Shown: piece after piece, positions 25,929 through 35,253 of the stretch | How positions within the stretch are numbered: position 1 is the first letter of the stretch | Layout of the letters: every line of letters begins with the position of its first letter | Assembly: GCA_001570385.1 (NCBI GenBank) | Contig: BBYL01000007.1 | Location: 558,001 to 622,000 of the forward strand | DNA length: 64,000 nt | Direction: 5' to 3' | Origin: Microtetraspora glauca | Lineage (GTDB): Bacteria > Actinomycetota > Actinomycetes > Streptosporangiales > Streptosporangiaceae | Notes under the pieces: model-generated | The model's database searches: none | Told to the model about the DNA's origin: nothing | What the model saw: the letters and a program-made list of their open reading frames with translations, nothing else | Made by a program: the position numbers and the translations under genes

Positions 25929-28589
25929 TCAGGGAAGCGGGATCGAGGCGGTGGGGACGTTGTGGCCCCTCACCCGCAGGTAGGGCGCCTGGCCGCCCAG
26001 ATCGTCCGTCTGGTACGCGGCGGTGATCGTGGTGGATTCACCCGGCCAGAGCGAGAGGTAGTTGTCGGTGTAGGTGACGGGCACGACCTCGTCGCCGCCG
26101 TTTCCGGCGGTGATCTCGGGCCGGAGGAAGAACGCGACGGCGGTCGTGCTGGTGTTCCTGATCGTGATGGTGGCCGTCTCCTTTCCGGCGGACACGGTCC
26201 GGGTGGCGGTCGCGGTCACGTCGGGGTTCGCGGCCAGGCTGTTCAGGCCGGTGAGGTTGGCGTACGTCTTGACGGTCGTCTGGTACCAGTTGCTCTTGTT
26301 GCCCAGCGTGTCGGCCTGGGTCGAGTACCAGTAGAGGTTGTCGCTGACCGTCGCGCCCACCGAGTCCGTGAGCCGGAGGCGGACGAAGTAGGTCGTCGAC
26401 AGGCCGGTGATCGCGGGAAGGGTCAGTGCCTGCGTGGAGGCGTTGGCGCTCGCGGTGACCGTCGCCTGGGTCGTGTACTTCTGGGACAGGTCCGGGATGT
26501 TGTACACGGTGGCGGTCGCCGTCAGGCCGCTGCGCGCCGCGAGCGTGGAGTTGACGACGAACACCTTCCTGGTGGCGTAGTCGTAGCTGATGTGCACGGG
26601 TTCGTTGGCCTTCTTGCTGCCGAAGTACCCGCCGCCCGGCTTGAAGTAGTAGTCGTACAGGTTCCAGTGGACCGACGGCCAGGCGCTGTTGAGCATCCAG
26701 AAGATGGTGCCGAAGGACTGGGTGTGCTGGTGCGCGTTCCACGCCTCGAAGAAGGACCGGGTGGTCTCGTAGTTCTGCAGCTCCGACTTCTTCGAGTAGT
26801 CGGCCGCGCTCGTGGCGGTGCCGTACCGCTTGCTGACGCCGTTGGTGAACGGGGCGATGGTGTCGAAGACGCTGCCCGGCTTGCCCGCGTGGTAGTTGAA
26901 GGCGGTTCCGATCGGCCACAGGTCGGCCGGGGCGAGGAACCTCCGCAGGCTCTCCAGCGGCGGCGGGGACTCGGTGCCCTCCTCGCCCGTGGTGCCGAAG
27001 GCGCTCCCGGCCCTGGTGGTGTCCCACCACAGAACCGGCGGCTCCCACACGTACGGGCCGTCCATCTTCATCCCGGCGTTGGCGTTGGACCAGGTGGCGA
27101 CGTTGTCGAGGGTGGGGTTCTGCCAGTGCAGCGCGGTGGCGACGTTCTTGTAGGCCGTCAGGTGCGCCGCCGTCGGCGGCTGGTCGCTGCCGTACGTCCA
27201 CAGGAAGGTGCTCGCGTGGGCGCGCAGGGCCCGCATCTGGCTGTCCAGGGAAGCGACGGCCACCTGCGCCTGCTCGGCGGACCAGCCGCTGTCGTTCTCC
27301 CAGGCGCTGCAGCAGACGAACCCGGGCATGAGCATGATGCCCGCCTTGTCGGCCAGGTCGTAGAGCTCCTCGTTGCCGAGGGTGCCCTCCAGGCGGATCG
27401 TGTTGAGCCCCATGTCCTTGACGTACTGGATGTGCGCCGCGTTCGTCCTGGTGTCCCAGCGCTGCAGCATGTCCCACACGTAACCGCCGCCGCGGAACAT
27501 GATGTTCTGGCCGTTGACCTTGTAGCCGGCGAACGAGGTGCCGTTGACGGTGGTCCGGTAGTCGGTGAACTGCCGGATGCCGAAGTCGATCGACTTGGTG
27601 TCCGAGGTCGCTCCGCCGGTGGCCGCGGAGATCGCGAGCCGGTACAGCTCCGGGCTGCCGAACTGGTACGGCCACCACAGGGCCGGGTCGGTGACGTGCA
27701 GTTGCGGATAGGCCGCCGGGGTGAAGGCGATCTCCCGCCGTTCACCCGCGTTGAGCGTGACGTTCTGACTCACGGAGATCGTCGGATGGCCCGGTTTCGA
27801 GATCGTCCCGCTGACGGTGGTCGTGACCGGCGCGTTCGTGGCGTTGACGGCGTCGACGTAGACGGTCAGGTCGGCCGAGTTCGTCGCGGGCAGCGGCAGG
27901 ACGGTCCTGACGTAGGGGTCGCGCAGCGCGACGGGGCCGGTCGTGTCGAGCAGCGTCCTGCCCCACAGGCCGGCGTTCATGTCGGGGGCTTCGGGATTCC
28001 AGTCCACCGTGCAGAAGGACAGGTCCTTGCAGTCGTGGACGGGCGGTGTCACGAGGATGGCCAGCGCGTTCGCCGCCCCCGGGTTGATCAGGCCGGTGAC
28101 GTCGTATTCGTGGGCCACCATCGAGCCCACGGCGCCCGCGTCGAGCTGCGTCCCGTTCAGCCAGATCTGGGCCCGGTAGCTGATCCCCTTGAAGCGGAGC
28201 CGGTAGACCTGGCCGGGAGTCGTCGCCGCGGCGGGGAACTCGCCGCGGAACCACCACTTCTGCCCCGTCAGGTCCGGGACTGACTTGAGGTTCGTCCCGA
28301 AATAGATGTTCTGGTAGACGTTGTTGGCGGTCAACCCGGCCAGCACGGTCGAGGGAAGCGTGACCGGGTTCCAGCCCGAGGCGGTGCTGTAACCGACCTG
28401 GGAGATGGTCGCGCCGGTGTCGGTGACGTTGGCGGCCGACCGTAGCGCCCACCCGGTCGTCAGCTCGGTCGAGCCGAGGGTGGCGGCCGTCGCGCCGCCG
28501 GCGTCGACGGCTCCCATGGCGAACGCCATGAGCAGGATCACGAATAATCGGGACAGGAGCAGCCGGGGACGCTTGCGGGAAACGGGCAT
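25929..28589 (-). CDS. Exo-beta-D-glucosaminidase, GH2 (CsxA-like)
   Basis: 886-residue secreted enzyme with a signal peptide ending near ATAA. Domains in order: sugar-binding jelly roll (to about 210), Ig-like domain, TIM barrel (about 330-640) and further beta domains. D469 (in TYGSDQPP) and E540 (in EEGTESPP) fall almost exactly where the catalytic acid and nucleophile are reported for Amycolatopsis CsxA (recalled as D469/E541). It would release glucosamine from non-reducing ends of chitosan oligomers. It lacks the C-terminal CBM seen in longer homologues. The GH20 gene lies upstream in the same direction. Confidence 0.88.
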   Translation of the reverse strand: MPVSRKRPRLLLSRLFVILLMAFAMGAVDAGGATAATLGSTELTTGWALRSAANVTDTGATISQVGYSTASGWNPVTLPSTVLAGLTANNVYQNIYFGTNLKSVPDLTGQKWWFRGEFPAAATTPGQVYRLRFKGISYRAQIWLNGTQLDAGAVGSMVAHEYDVTGLINPGAANALAILVTPPVHDCKDLSFCTVDWNPEAPDMNAGLWGRTLLDTTGPVALRDPYVRTVLPLPATNSADLTVYVDAVNATNAPVTTTVSGTISKPGHPTISVSQNVTLNAGERREIAFTPAAYPQLHVTDPALWWPYQFGSPELYRLAISAATGGATSDTKSIDFGIRQFTDYRTTVNGTSFAGYKVNGQNIMFRGGGYVWDMLQRWDTRTNAAHIQYVKDMGLNTIRLEGTLGNEELYDLADKAGIMLMPGFVCCSAWENDSGWSAEQAQVAVASLDSQMRALRAHASTFLWTYGSDQPPTAAHLTAYKNVATALHWQNPTLDNVATWSNANAGMKMDGPYVWEPPVLWWDTTRAGSAFGTTGEEGTESPPPLESLRRFLAPADLWPIGTAFNYHAGKPGSVFDTIAPFTNGVSKRYGTATSAADYSKKSELQNYETTRSFFEAWNAHQHTQSFGTIFWMLNSAWPSVHWNLYDYYFKPGGGYFGSKKANEPVHISYDYATRKVFVVNSTLAARSGLTATATVYNIPDLSQKYTTQATVTASANASTQALTLPAITGLSTTYFVRLRLTDSVGATVSDNLYWYSTQADTLGNKSNWYQTTVKTYANLTGLNSLAANPDVTATATRTVSAGKETATITIRNTSTTAVAFFLRPEITAGNGGDEVVPVTYTDNYLSLWPGESTTITAAYQTDDLGGQAPYLRVRGHNVPTASIPLP

Positions 28590-28671
28590 GGAACGGACTC
28601 CTTCTCGCTGACACCTGGCGGGGTGGTTCAGGTAGGCGAGGAGACGTGGCCGGGCCGGTTCGCGGGGGTGC

Positions 28672-30288
28672 CTACGAACCCGCCGGCCAGGTCACCTGGG
28701 CGGAGCGGTAGTAGTTCAGGCCCATGACGCGCCAGCGGGGGCCCTGCGCGCCGAGACGTTGACCGAACGCCTTCCAGTCGTGCGTGCTGTACGGCGACCA
28801 GCCCAGTTCCGCGATCGCCGGCAGCCTCGGGAAGGCCATGTACTCGATGTCGGACAGGCTCTGGATGGTCTCGGTCCACAGCGGCGCCTCGACGCCCAGG
28901 ACGGAGGACTCGCCGACGCCGTTCAGGTACGCCCCCGGGTTCCAGCCGTAGGCGTCCCTGACCTCGATGAGGCCGGCCCACTTCTGGCCGATGGGAGTAC
29001 GGGAGTTGTACTTCATGTCGAGGTAGGTGCGGCCCGCCGGGGACATGATGACCTTGACGCCGCGCTGGGCGGCGCTCGTCACGGCCGCGTTCCGCGTGGT
29101 GGTGCCCCAGAACTGGGCCACGGTCGAGGCCGGGGGTGTGGCGTTGACGACGTCGTGCCAGCCGATGACGGTCTTGCCGTACGCCGAGACGATCCGCTGC
29201 ACCCGGTTGATGAACGCGGCGTAGTCCGCCGGCTGCGTGGACTGGGTCTCGTCGCCTCCGATGTGCACGTACGGCCCGGGTGTCAGTGCGGCGAGCTCTC
29301 CGACGACCTGGTCGACGAAGGTGTAGGTGATCTCCTTCGAGGTGCACAGCGAGCTGAATCCGACGTCCGTCCCCGTGTAGAGGGGCGGCGCGACGCCGTC
29401 GCAGTTGAGCTCGGCGTACGAGGCCAGGGCGGCGTTGGTGTGCCCCGGCATGTCGATCTCGGGGACGATCGTGATGTACCGCGACGCGGCGTAGTCGACG
29501 ATCTGCTGGTAGTCGGCCTTGGTGTAGTACCCGCCGGGGCCGCCGCCGACGGCCGTGCTCCCGCCGTAGGTCGCGAGGTTGGGCCAGCCGTCGACGGCGA
29601 TGCGCCATCCCTGGTCGTCGGACAGGTGCAGGTGCAGATGGTTGATCTTGTATGGCGCGATCTCGTCGATGTAGCGCTTGACGGTCGCCACCGGGAAGAA
29701 ATGCCGGGCGACGTCGAGCATGGCGCCGCGATAGGCGAATCGCGGATAGTCGACGATCTTTCCGCCGGCGACGGTCCACGGGCCGGGTCGCACCGTCGTG
29801 CTCTCGACCGCGGCCGGCAGCAGTTGGCGCAGTGTCTGCACCCCGGCGAACAGGCCGGCCGGTCGGTTGGCGCGCACGACGATCGAGGTGGCCGTCACCT
29901 CCATCTGGTAACCCTCGTTCCCGACGGTGCTCGGCGCGCCGGACAGGAGCAGCGAGATCCCGTCGGACGGGGAGGGGACGGACGCGGCGGTGACGGGAAG
30001 CGGATGGCCGGTGGAGGGGCGCAGGAGCGCGGCGAGGTAGCCGCCGATGGACGCGGCGGCGGCCGAGCCGGGTTCGGTGTAGATGGTGGTCGCGGCGCCG
30101 ATGTCGTACGTGACGCCGGGCGTGGAGGTCGAGCCGGCGACGGCGGGGAGGACCGAGCCGAACGGCACGGGCGTGGGTGCGGCCTCCGCCGGTCCGATCG
30201 CGAGCACGGTGCTCCCGGCGGCCGCCACACCGGCGCTCAGGGCGAGGAGCAGGGCCGCGAGTCCGCGCCGCCCTCCGTAGACCTTCAT
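28672..30288 (-). CDS. Beta-N-acetylhexosaminidase, GH20
   Basis: 538-residue secreted enzyme with an N-terminal signal (to about PAEA). GH20b-like domain, then the catalytic barrel: YRGAMLDVARHFFPVATVKR, INHLHLHLSDDQGWRIA, PEIDMPGHTNAALASY and the substrate-assisted pair D346-E347 in IGGDET. Removes terminal GlcNAc from chitin oligomers. Gene order (GH20 then GH2) suggests joint use on partly acetylated chitosan. A possible operator lies 107-125 bp upstream. Confidence 0.93.
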   Translation of the reverse strand: MKVYGGRRGLAALLLALSAGVAAAGSTVLAIGPAEAAPTPVPFGSVLPAVAGSTSTPGVTYDIGAATTIYTEPGSAAAASIGGYLAALLRPSTGHPLPVTAASVPSPSDGISLLLSGAPSTVGNEGYQMEVTATSIVVRANRPAGLFAGVQTLRQLLPAAVESTTVRPGPWTVAGGKIVDYPRFAYRGAMLDVARHFFPVATVKRYIDEIAPYKINHLHLHLSDDQGWRIAVDGWPNLATYGGSTAVGGGPGGYYTKADYQQIVDYAASRYITIVPEIDMPGHTNAALASYAELNCDGVAPPLYTGTDVGFSSLCTSKEITYTFVDQVVGELAALTPGPYVHIGGDETQSTQPADYAAFINRVQRIVSAYGKTVIGWHDVVNATPPASTVAQFWGTTTRNAAVTSAAQRGVKVIMSPAGRTYLDMKYNSRTPIGQKWAGLIEVRDAYGWNPGAYLNGVGESSVLGVEAPLWTETIQSLSDIEYMAFPRLPAIAELGWSPYSTHDWKAFGQRLGAQGPRWRVMGLNYYRSAQVTWPAGS

Positions 30289-30394
30289 CGACGCCTCCGA
30301 GGGGTCGCCGCGTGCCGGGCGGAGCGGCCCGCCGGCACGTCAGTTGTGTCGCCCCCGTCGACGTTCACCGTCACGATAAGTCGGCGCGCACTGA

Positions 30395-30413
30395 TAGTAA
30401 AGGACTCTTTCTA
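30395..30413. promoter_or_regulatory. Imperfect palindrome upstream of the GH20/GH2 operon
   Basis: TAGTAAAG-GACT-CTTTCTA: the arms TAGTAAAG and (reversed) TAGAAAG match except for one inserted T. It is AT-rich in a GC-rich background and lies in the only intergenic gap upstream of the glycoside hydrolase operon, so it is a candidate sugar-responsive operator. The regulator is unknown. Confidence 0.45.
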
Positions 30414-30445
30414 ATGGCCCCGGCGTCCCGTCGGGAAAGGCGCCG

Positions 30446-30898
30446 TCAGTCGCCCAGCGACTTGCAGGGGCGGGTCCGCAGGTGCTTGACGTAGTCGTCC
30501 GGCGCCCCGGCCTTCTCCGCCGCGTCCGCGATGATGCCGAGGTGGCGGGCCGACGGCAGGCCGCCCTCGTAGGAGTCGAGGACGTAGGTCCAGGCCAGCA
30601 CGTCGCCGTCGAGCGTCGCGACGCGGACTCGCACCTTGCGGTAGAAGCCCAGCTCTGTGCCGGTCCACTGGTCGAGCGACGCCTCGTCCCACTCCGGAAC
30701 GTCGTACAGAACGACGAAGATCTGGTCGTCGGAATCCTCGACGATGGTGGCGAGCGCGCCCTCCCAGGCGACGTCCTCCCCGCCGAAGGTCAGCCGCCAG
30801 CCCGACAGCCATCCGGTGCCGCGCATGGGTGAATGCGGGGCGCGCTCAGCCATCTGCTTGGGGTCCATGTTGCTGCTGTAGGCGGCGTAGACAGGCAC
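30446..30898 (-). CDS. Gamma-glutamylcyclotransferase-like protein
   Basis: 150 residues from GTG 30898. A longer frame from 30940 adds 14 residues of poor character, and a TAGGCT -10-like box seven bases before the GTG supports the shorter, leaderless start. YAAYSSNMDP corresponds to the YGSN substrate loop of GGCT-like folds; WDEASLDQWTGTELGFYRKV holds the usual acidic residues. Family members release 5-oxoproline from gamma-glutamyl amines. The exact reaction is not predictable. Confidence 0.75.
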   Translation of the reverse strand: MPVYAAYSSNMDPKQMAERAPHSPMRGTGWLSGWRLTFGGEDVAWEGALATIVEDSDDQIFVVLYDVPEWDEASLDQWTGTELGFYRKVRVRVATLDGDVLAWTYVLDSYEGGLPSARHLGIIADAAEKAGAPDDYVKHLRTRPCKSLGD

Positions 30899-31038
30899 GG
30901 CACGAAGCCTAAACCACGAGGCGCGTCCCCGGACGGCCATGACGCACGACCCGCCAACTCGCGGGGAATCCCCGTAGTCAGACCCTTACATGTCCCCCTC
31001 ATCTGCGACGAGCGGGATGATGCGGGAGAATAGGGCAC

Positions 31039-32430
31039 GTGACAAGGATCGTGATCATCGGTGGTGGCCCCGGCGGGTACGAGGCGGCCCTGGTCGCCGC
31101 CCAATTGGGGGCGCAGGTCACCGTCGTCGAACAGGAAGGGCCCGGGGGCGCGTGCGTGCTCACCGACTGCGTGCCGTCCAAGACGCTGATCGCCACCTCT
31201 GTCCGTAAACAGGCGCTGCTGGACGCGGCCTCCGTGGGCGTTCACTTCGACGGGGGGACGGACGGCGACATCGGCGGCATCATGGTCGAGATGCCCCTCG
31301 TGAACAAGCGGGTCAAGGAGCTGGCGCAGGCGCAGTCGGCGGACATCGCCGCGCGGCTCGCCGCCGAGGGCGTGGAGGTCATCCGGGCGAAGGGCCGGCT
31401 CGTGGACCCGCAGGTCGTCCGCGCCGGTGACCGGACGATCCGGGCCGACGTGGTCATCGTCGCGACCGGCGCGTACCCGCGCGTGCTGCCCGGCGCCGAG
31501 CCGGACGGGGAGCGCATCCTCACCTGGCGGCAGATCTACGAGCTGCAGGAGATGCCCGAGCACCTGATCGTGGTCGGGTCCGGCGTCACCGGGGCCGAGT
31601 TCGCCGGCGCCTATCGATCGCTCGGTTCCGAGGTGACCCTGGTCTCCTCCCGCGACCGGATGATGCCGAACGAGGACGCCGACGCGGCCGAGGTGCTCGA
31701 AGAGGTCTACCGGCGGCGTGGGATGAACGTCATGGGCCGGTCCCGGGCCGCGTCGGTCAAGCGCACCGAGCACGGCGTGGTCGTCACGCTGGAGGACGGC
31801 AGGACCGCCGAGGGCAGCCACTGCCTGATGACCGTCGGCATGATCCCCAACACCTCGGGCATCGGCCTGGAGGAGGCCGGCGTCCGGCTCGACCGGGGCG
31901 GGTTCGTCGAGGTCGACAAGGTCTCCAGGACCTCCGCGCCCGGTGTCTACGCGGCGGGCGACTGCACCGGCGTGCTCATGCTGGCCTCCGTCGCCGCCAT
32001 GCAGGGCCGGATCGCCGTGTGGCACGCCCTGGGCGAGGCCGTACAGCCGATCCGCCTGGCCACCGTCGCCTCCAACATCTTCACCGATCCCGAGATCGCG
32101 GCCGTCGGCGTGTCGCAGCGGCAGATCGAGTCCGGGGAGATCGAGGCCAACGTCGTCAAGCTGCCGCTGGCCACCAACGCCCGGGCCAAGATGCAGGGCT
32201 TCAACGACGGTTTCGTCAAGCTCTTCTGCCGCCCGAACACCGGCATCGTGCTCGGCGGCGTCATCGTGGCGTCCCGCGCGTCCGAGCTCGTCCTCGCCCT
32301 GTCGGTGGCGGTGCAGCACCGGCTGACGGTCGACCAGCTCGCGCAGACGTTCGCCGTCTACCCCTCGCTGTCCGGATCGATCACCGAGGCGGCCCGCCGG
32401 CTCATGTCACCGCTGACCACCGTGATCTGA
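31039..32430 (+). CDS. Flavoprotein disulfide reductase homologue, NAD(P)H-quinone dehydrogenase type (LpdA/Rv3303c-like)
   Basis: 463 residues. FAD site IVIIGGGPGGYEAA, the redox pair in GGACVLTDCVPSKT (two Cys four residues apart), NAD site VVGSGVTGAEFAG and GVYAAGDCTGVLMLA. The C-terminal dimer domain has YPSLSGSITEAARRL where true lipoamide dehydrogenases carry the HxHPT...E acid/base pair. It should therefore reduce quinones or another acceptor rather than lipoamide. Starts with GTG 31039. Its last 24 bases overlap the end of the convergent pentapeptide gene. Confidence 0.88.
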   Translation: MTRIVIIGGGPGGYEAALVAAQLGAQVTVVEQEGPGGACVLTDCVPSKTLIATSVRKQALLDAASVGVHFDGGTDGDIGGIMVEMPLVNKRVKELAQAQSADIAARLAAEGVEVIRAKGRLVDPQVVRAGDRTIRADVVIVATGAYPRVLPGAEPDGERILTWRQIYELQEMPEHLIVVGSGVTGAEFAGAYRSLGSEVTLVSSRDRMMPNEDADAAEVLEEVYRRRGMNVMGRSRAASVKRTEHGVVVTLEDGRTAEGSHCLMTVGMIPNTSGIGLEEAGVRLDRGGFVEVDKVSRTSAPGVYAAGDCTGVLMLASVAAMQGRIAVWHALGEAVQPIRLATVASNIFTDPEIAAVGVSQRQIESGEIEANVVKLPLATNARAKMQGFNDGFVKLFCRPNTGIVLGGVIVASRASELVLALSVAVQHRLTVDQLAQTFAVYPSLSGSITEAARRLMSPLTTVI

Positions 32431-33636
32431 CAGCAGCGTCCTGACCCGGTGCAGCGACGCCCTGCCGTGCTGTACGGCTGACGCCGCCCCCTGCAGCTCG
32501 TACGGCGTGCGCGCCACCGTGAGCACGTGCCTGGCGGCCTCGTACGCGTCGAGCGCGGCGCGCCACTCGCCGGGCGCGCCGTCGATCCGCCCGGACTTCA
32601 TCTCGGCGTCGACGGTGTCGATCTCGTCCCCGAACCGCGTGAGGTCGTCCATGACCGCGACGCGTTCCTTCTCGAAGGCGGCGAGGTCGCGCTTCCTGCG
32701 CCGGTGGGAGAGCCCCCAGAAGAGCAGCGTGAGGCCGAGCCCGATGCCGCTGAGGACGACCAGGAGCAGCCCGGCCGCGGTCCGTACGGGATCGTTGGCG
32801 ATGGCCCTGTGCGCGGCCTCCTGAGCGGCCTCGGGCGTCCTGTCGGCCTCCGTGGGCGAGGGCGAGAGGGCGTCGGCGGGAACATCGGCGGGCGTCCCGC
32901 GTGATCCGGTGAGATCGAGGTCGCGCGCCTGCCCGAAGGTGGCGCCGTTGACGTTCGCCCCGTTCAGGTCGGCACCGTCCAGCGACGCCTGGGTCAGCAC
33001 CGCCCGGTTGAGATCGGCGGACGTGAACACCGCGCGCTCCAGATGGGCCTGGCCGAGCCTGGTGCCGCGCATCGTGGCCCGGGTGAAATCGGCCCCGCGC
33101 GCCTTCACCTGCCCCATGGTGGCCTTGGTGAGATCGGCGGAGGCGAACGTGCTCCCGGTGAGGTCCGCCTGGGTCAGCACCGCCCCGCTGAGGATCGCGC
33201 CGGTGAAGTCGGAACGGGGGAACTCCGCCTGCTCCGCGTAGACGCCGATGAGGAGCGCCCCGCGCAGTTTCACCCGCTTGGCACGGAACTGGCCGAGGTC
33301 GGCACCGGTGAAATCCGCGCCCCGCAGGTCCGCGCCGTCGGCGTGGGCGAGACTCAGCGTGGCCCCCTGCAGGGACGCGTCGCGGAGGATCGCCCCGGTG
33401 AGATCCCGGTGCGTGAGGTCGGCGCCGTTGAGCGTGGCTCCGGTGAGGTCGGCGCAGCGCAGGTTGCGGGGGAGATCGTCGGCGTCGGCGAGGTCCTCGC
33501 CGCGCAGGTCCGGCCCACTGCCCGGGGTGCAGGCCCTGGCGCGTGCCGCGGCCGGTACGCCTGCCGGGCCCAGCAGGACGGGGAACGACACGGCGGAGGC
33601 CGCCAACGTGACGGCCAACGCTCGGGAGCGACGCAA
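32407..33636 (-). CDS. Exported pentapeptide-repeat membrane protein
   Basis: 409 residues from a TTG at 33636 with GAGGAGG upstream. A signal peptide is followed by about 30 pentapeptide repeats (A-D/N-L-x-x pattern, e.g. ADLTGATLNGADLTHRDL), which form a right-handed beta helix outside the cell. Then a linker, one membrane helix (GLLLVVLSGIGLGLTLLFWGL) and a cytoplasmic coiled domain (LTRFGDEIDTVDAEMK ... WRAALDAYEAARHVL). That last module is shared with the next gene upstream. Function unknown; perhaps a surface sensor or scaffold. Confidence 0.8.
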   Translation of the reverse strand: MRRSRALAVTLAASAVSFPVLLGPAGVPAAARARACTPGSGPDLRGEDLADADDLPRNLRCADLTGATLNGADLTHRDLTGAILRDASLQGATLSLAHADGADLRGADFTGADLGQFRAKRVKLRGALLIGVYAEQAEFPRSDFTGAILSGAVLTQADLTGSTFASADLTKATMGQVKARGADFTRATMRGTRLGQAHLERAVFTSADLNRAVLTQASLDGADLNGANVNGATFGQARDLDLTGSRGTPADVPADALSPSPTEADRTPEAAQEAAHRAIANDPVRTAAGLLLVVLSGIGLGLTLLFWGLSHRRRKRDLAAFEKERVAVMDDLTRFGDEIDTVDAEMKSGRIDGAPGEWRAALDAYEAARHVLTVARTPYELQGAASAVQHGRASLHRVRTLLSDHGGQR

Positions 33637-33742
33637 CGGAGCCTCCTCACAAAGCTGAAGAAACGCCCCCTAAGTCTCTCGCGACGATGGTAGGCGGTGT
33701 CCCTGATCTCCCCCGGCATCGCCCCAAAGTGCCGGAAAAGGC

Positions 33743-33775
33743 GGTGACCCCGCACCCACTGGGTGCGAGGTCACC
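33743..33775 (-). terminator. Terminator after the GGDW-tail membrane protein gene
   Basis: GGTGACC (33743-33749) pairs with 33769-33775 and GCACCC (33752-33757) with 33761-33766, separated by a symmetrical 2-base internal loop and closed by ACT. It is 57 bp past the stop of the minus-strand gene at 33832. Confidence 0.7.
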
Positions 33776-33831
33776 TGAGAAGCCATGCCCCGGCCGTCGA
33801 TCAGGGATCGATCAGCACGCGGGGGCGCGGG

Positions 33832-33960
33832 TCACCAGTCGCCGCCGCCACCGAAGTCGCCGCCACCGAAGTCGCCACCGCCACCCCAGTCACCGCCGCC
33901 GCCCCAGTCTCCGCCGCCACCGAAGTCGCCGCCACCGCCGCCCCAGTCTCCGCCGGAGTC
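33832..33960 (-). repeat. Coding repeat for GGDW/GGDF tail
   Basis: The last 40 or so codons of the gene repeat a short glycine-rich unit ending in Asp-Trp or Asp-Phe, visible on the plus strand as alternating CCAGTC/GAAGTC and CCGCCGCCACC blocks. Such tracts can change length by slippage. Confidence 0.8.
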
Positions 33961-35253
33961 GCCGCCGGCCGCGACGCCGTCCGCGTAGCCGTGGCCGTAA
34001 CCGCCGTGGCCGAAGCCGCCGAAGGCGCTGCCGAGCATGGTGCCGACGAGCATGCCGGTCAGCATGTCGCCGCCGCCGAAACCGCCGTAGTAGCCGTAGG
34101 CGTAGGGCTGGTAGGCGGGGCCGGCGTCCCAGTAGGGACGGCGCTCGCCGTTCACCATGACCTCGCGCATCTGCGGGTCGAAGCCGCGCTCGACCGCCTC
34201 GGCGTCCGCCGCGCAGGCCGGGACCTCGCGCGGCGCGCCGCCGGGAGGAGCCCAGTTGACGTTACGCGCGGACGGGCCGTGCTGCGGGTTGAAGAAGCAC
34301 GGGGGCAGCCGCTCGGGGAGGGGCTGCTTGTTCACACGGGCCTTGACGCAGGCCAGGGCGTACCGCCCGTCCTCCAGCGTCGCGGTCACCGTGCGCAGTT
34401 CCTCGGCCCGCTTGGTGGCGGCCAGCTCGTTCTTGGCGCGCTCGTAGGAGTCGAGGGCCCGCTGCCAGTCGGCCGAGGTCTCGGACTGCGGCAGCATCTT
34501 CACGTCGATGTCCAGCGCGGTGATCTCCTCACCGAACTTGGTGACGTCCTCCTCGACCGTCTGCTTGACGGCCGCCAGCTCGGCGGCCTCCTTCTCCTCG
34601 CGCTTCCGCTTGGCCCTGCGGGCGAAGATCCACAAACCGCCACCTCCGACGACGGCGATGCCGAGGATGACCAGCAGGCCGGTGCCACCGCCACCGCCGA
34701 CCCCGCCGGCGGCGCTGCCGTCGTCGAGCGCCTTGCGGTCGCCGGACGCTGCCGCGTCGATCCGGTTGGCGAAGTCCTGCATGACCTCGACGGGCTTGCC
34801 CGGGTTGTTCTCCGTGGCCTTCCTGGCGATCTGGCCGGCGAGCCCCGACGTCTTGCGGCCCAGGGCGCTCGACCCGGCGAAGAGCGTGGTCCCGTCGATG
34901 ACGGCGACGGTGGCCTTCGGCCGGCCCGCGTTCGCGAGGGCCTGGCCCAGGGAGGTGATGTAGGTGCCCGCCTCCTGGTTGGTGGTGATCGTCCCGTCGG
35001 GCAGGGCGACGGCATAGATCTTGGTGTCCGCGTTCTTCAGCGCGTCACGGATGCCGGACTGGTCGCCGGACGACAGGGGAGCCCCGTCCTGGACGAAGAG
35101 CGGATCATTGCTCTTCCAGCCGGCCAGGACCGTGCTGACGTCTGGGGGAGCCGCGGCGTGGGCCGCCGGACTCCAGGCGAGCAACGCGAACAGGCCGACG
35201 AGCAGCGCCGCAACGGCGGCCCCCACGCGGCCCAGCGGATGGGTGATGGTCAC
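33832..35253 (-). CDS. Exported membrane protein with shared cytoplasmic module and Gly-Asp-Trp tail
   Basis: 473 residues from GTG 35253 (AAGGAGG eight bases before). Signal peptide to AHA, an extracellular alpha/beta domain (KIYAVALPDGTITTN, ATVAVIDGTTLFAGSSALG) that faintly resembles TPM-type domains, a Gly-rich stretch, a membrane helix and a charged cytoplasmic module (VTKFGEEITALDIDVK ... WQRALDSYERAKNEL). This module is homologous to the one at the end of the pentapeptide protein. The C-terminus is low-complexity with repeats of GGDW and GGDF. Function unknown. Confidence 0.75.
   Translation of the reverse strand: MTITHPLGRVGAAVAALLVGLFALLAWSPAAHAAAPPDVSTVLAGWKSNDPLFVQDGAPLSSGDQSGIRDALKNADTKIYAVALPDGTITTNQEAGTYITSLGQALANAGRPKATVAVIDGTTLFAGSSALGRKTSGLAGQIARKATENNPGKPVEVMQDFANRIDAAASGDRKALDDGSAAGGVGGGGGTGLLVILGIAVVGGGGLWIFARRAKRKREEKEAAELAAVKQTVEEDVTKFGEEITALDIDVKMLPQSETSADWQRALDSYERAKNELAATKRAEELRTVTATLEDGRYALACVKARVNKQPLPERLPPCFFNPQHGPSARNVNWAPPGGAPREVPACAADAEAVERGFDPQMREVMVNGERRPYWDAGPAYQPYAYGYYGGFGGGDMLTGMLVGTMLGSAFGGFGHGGYGHGYADGVAAGGDSGGDWGGGGGDFGGGGDWGGGGDWGGGGDFGGGDFGGGGDW

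Noticed and set aside
25776..28283. 835-codon plus-strand frame opposite the GH2 gene
   Set aside because: Shadow frame; the minus strand has a signal peptide and GH2 catalytic residues at expected positions.
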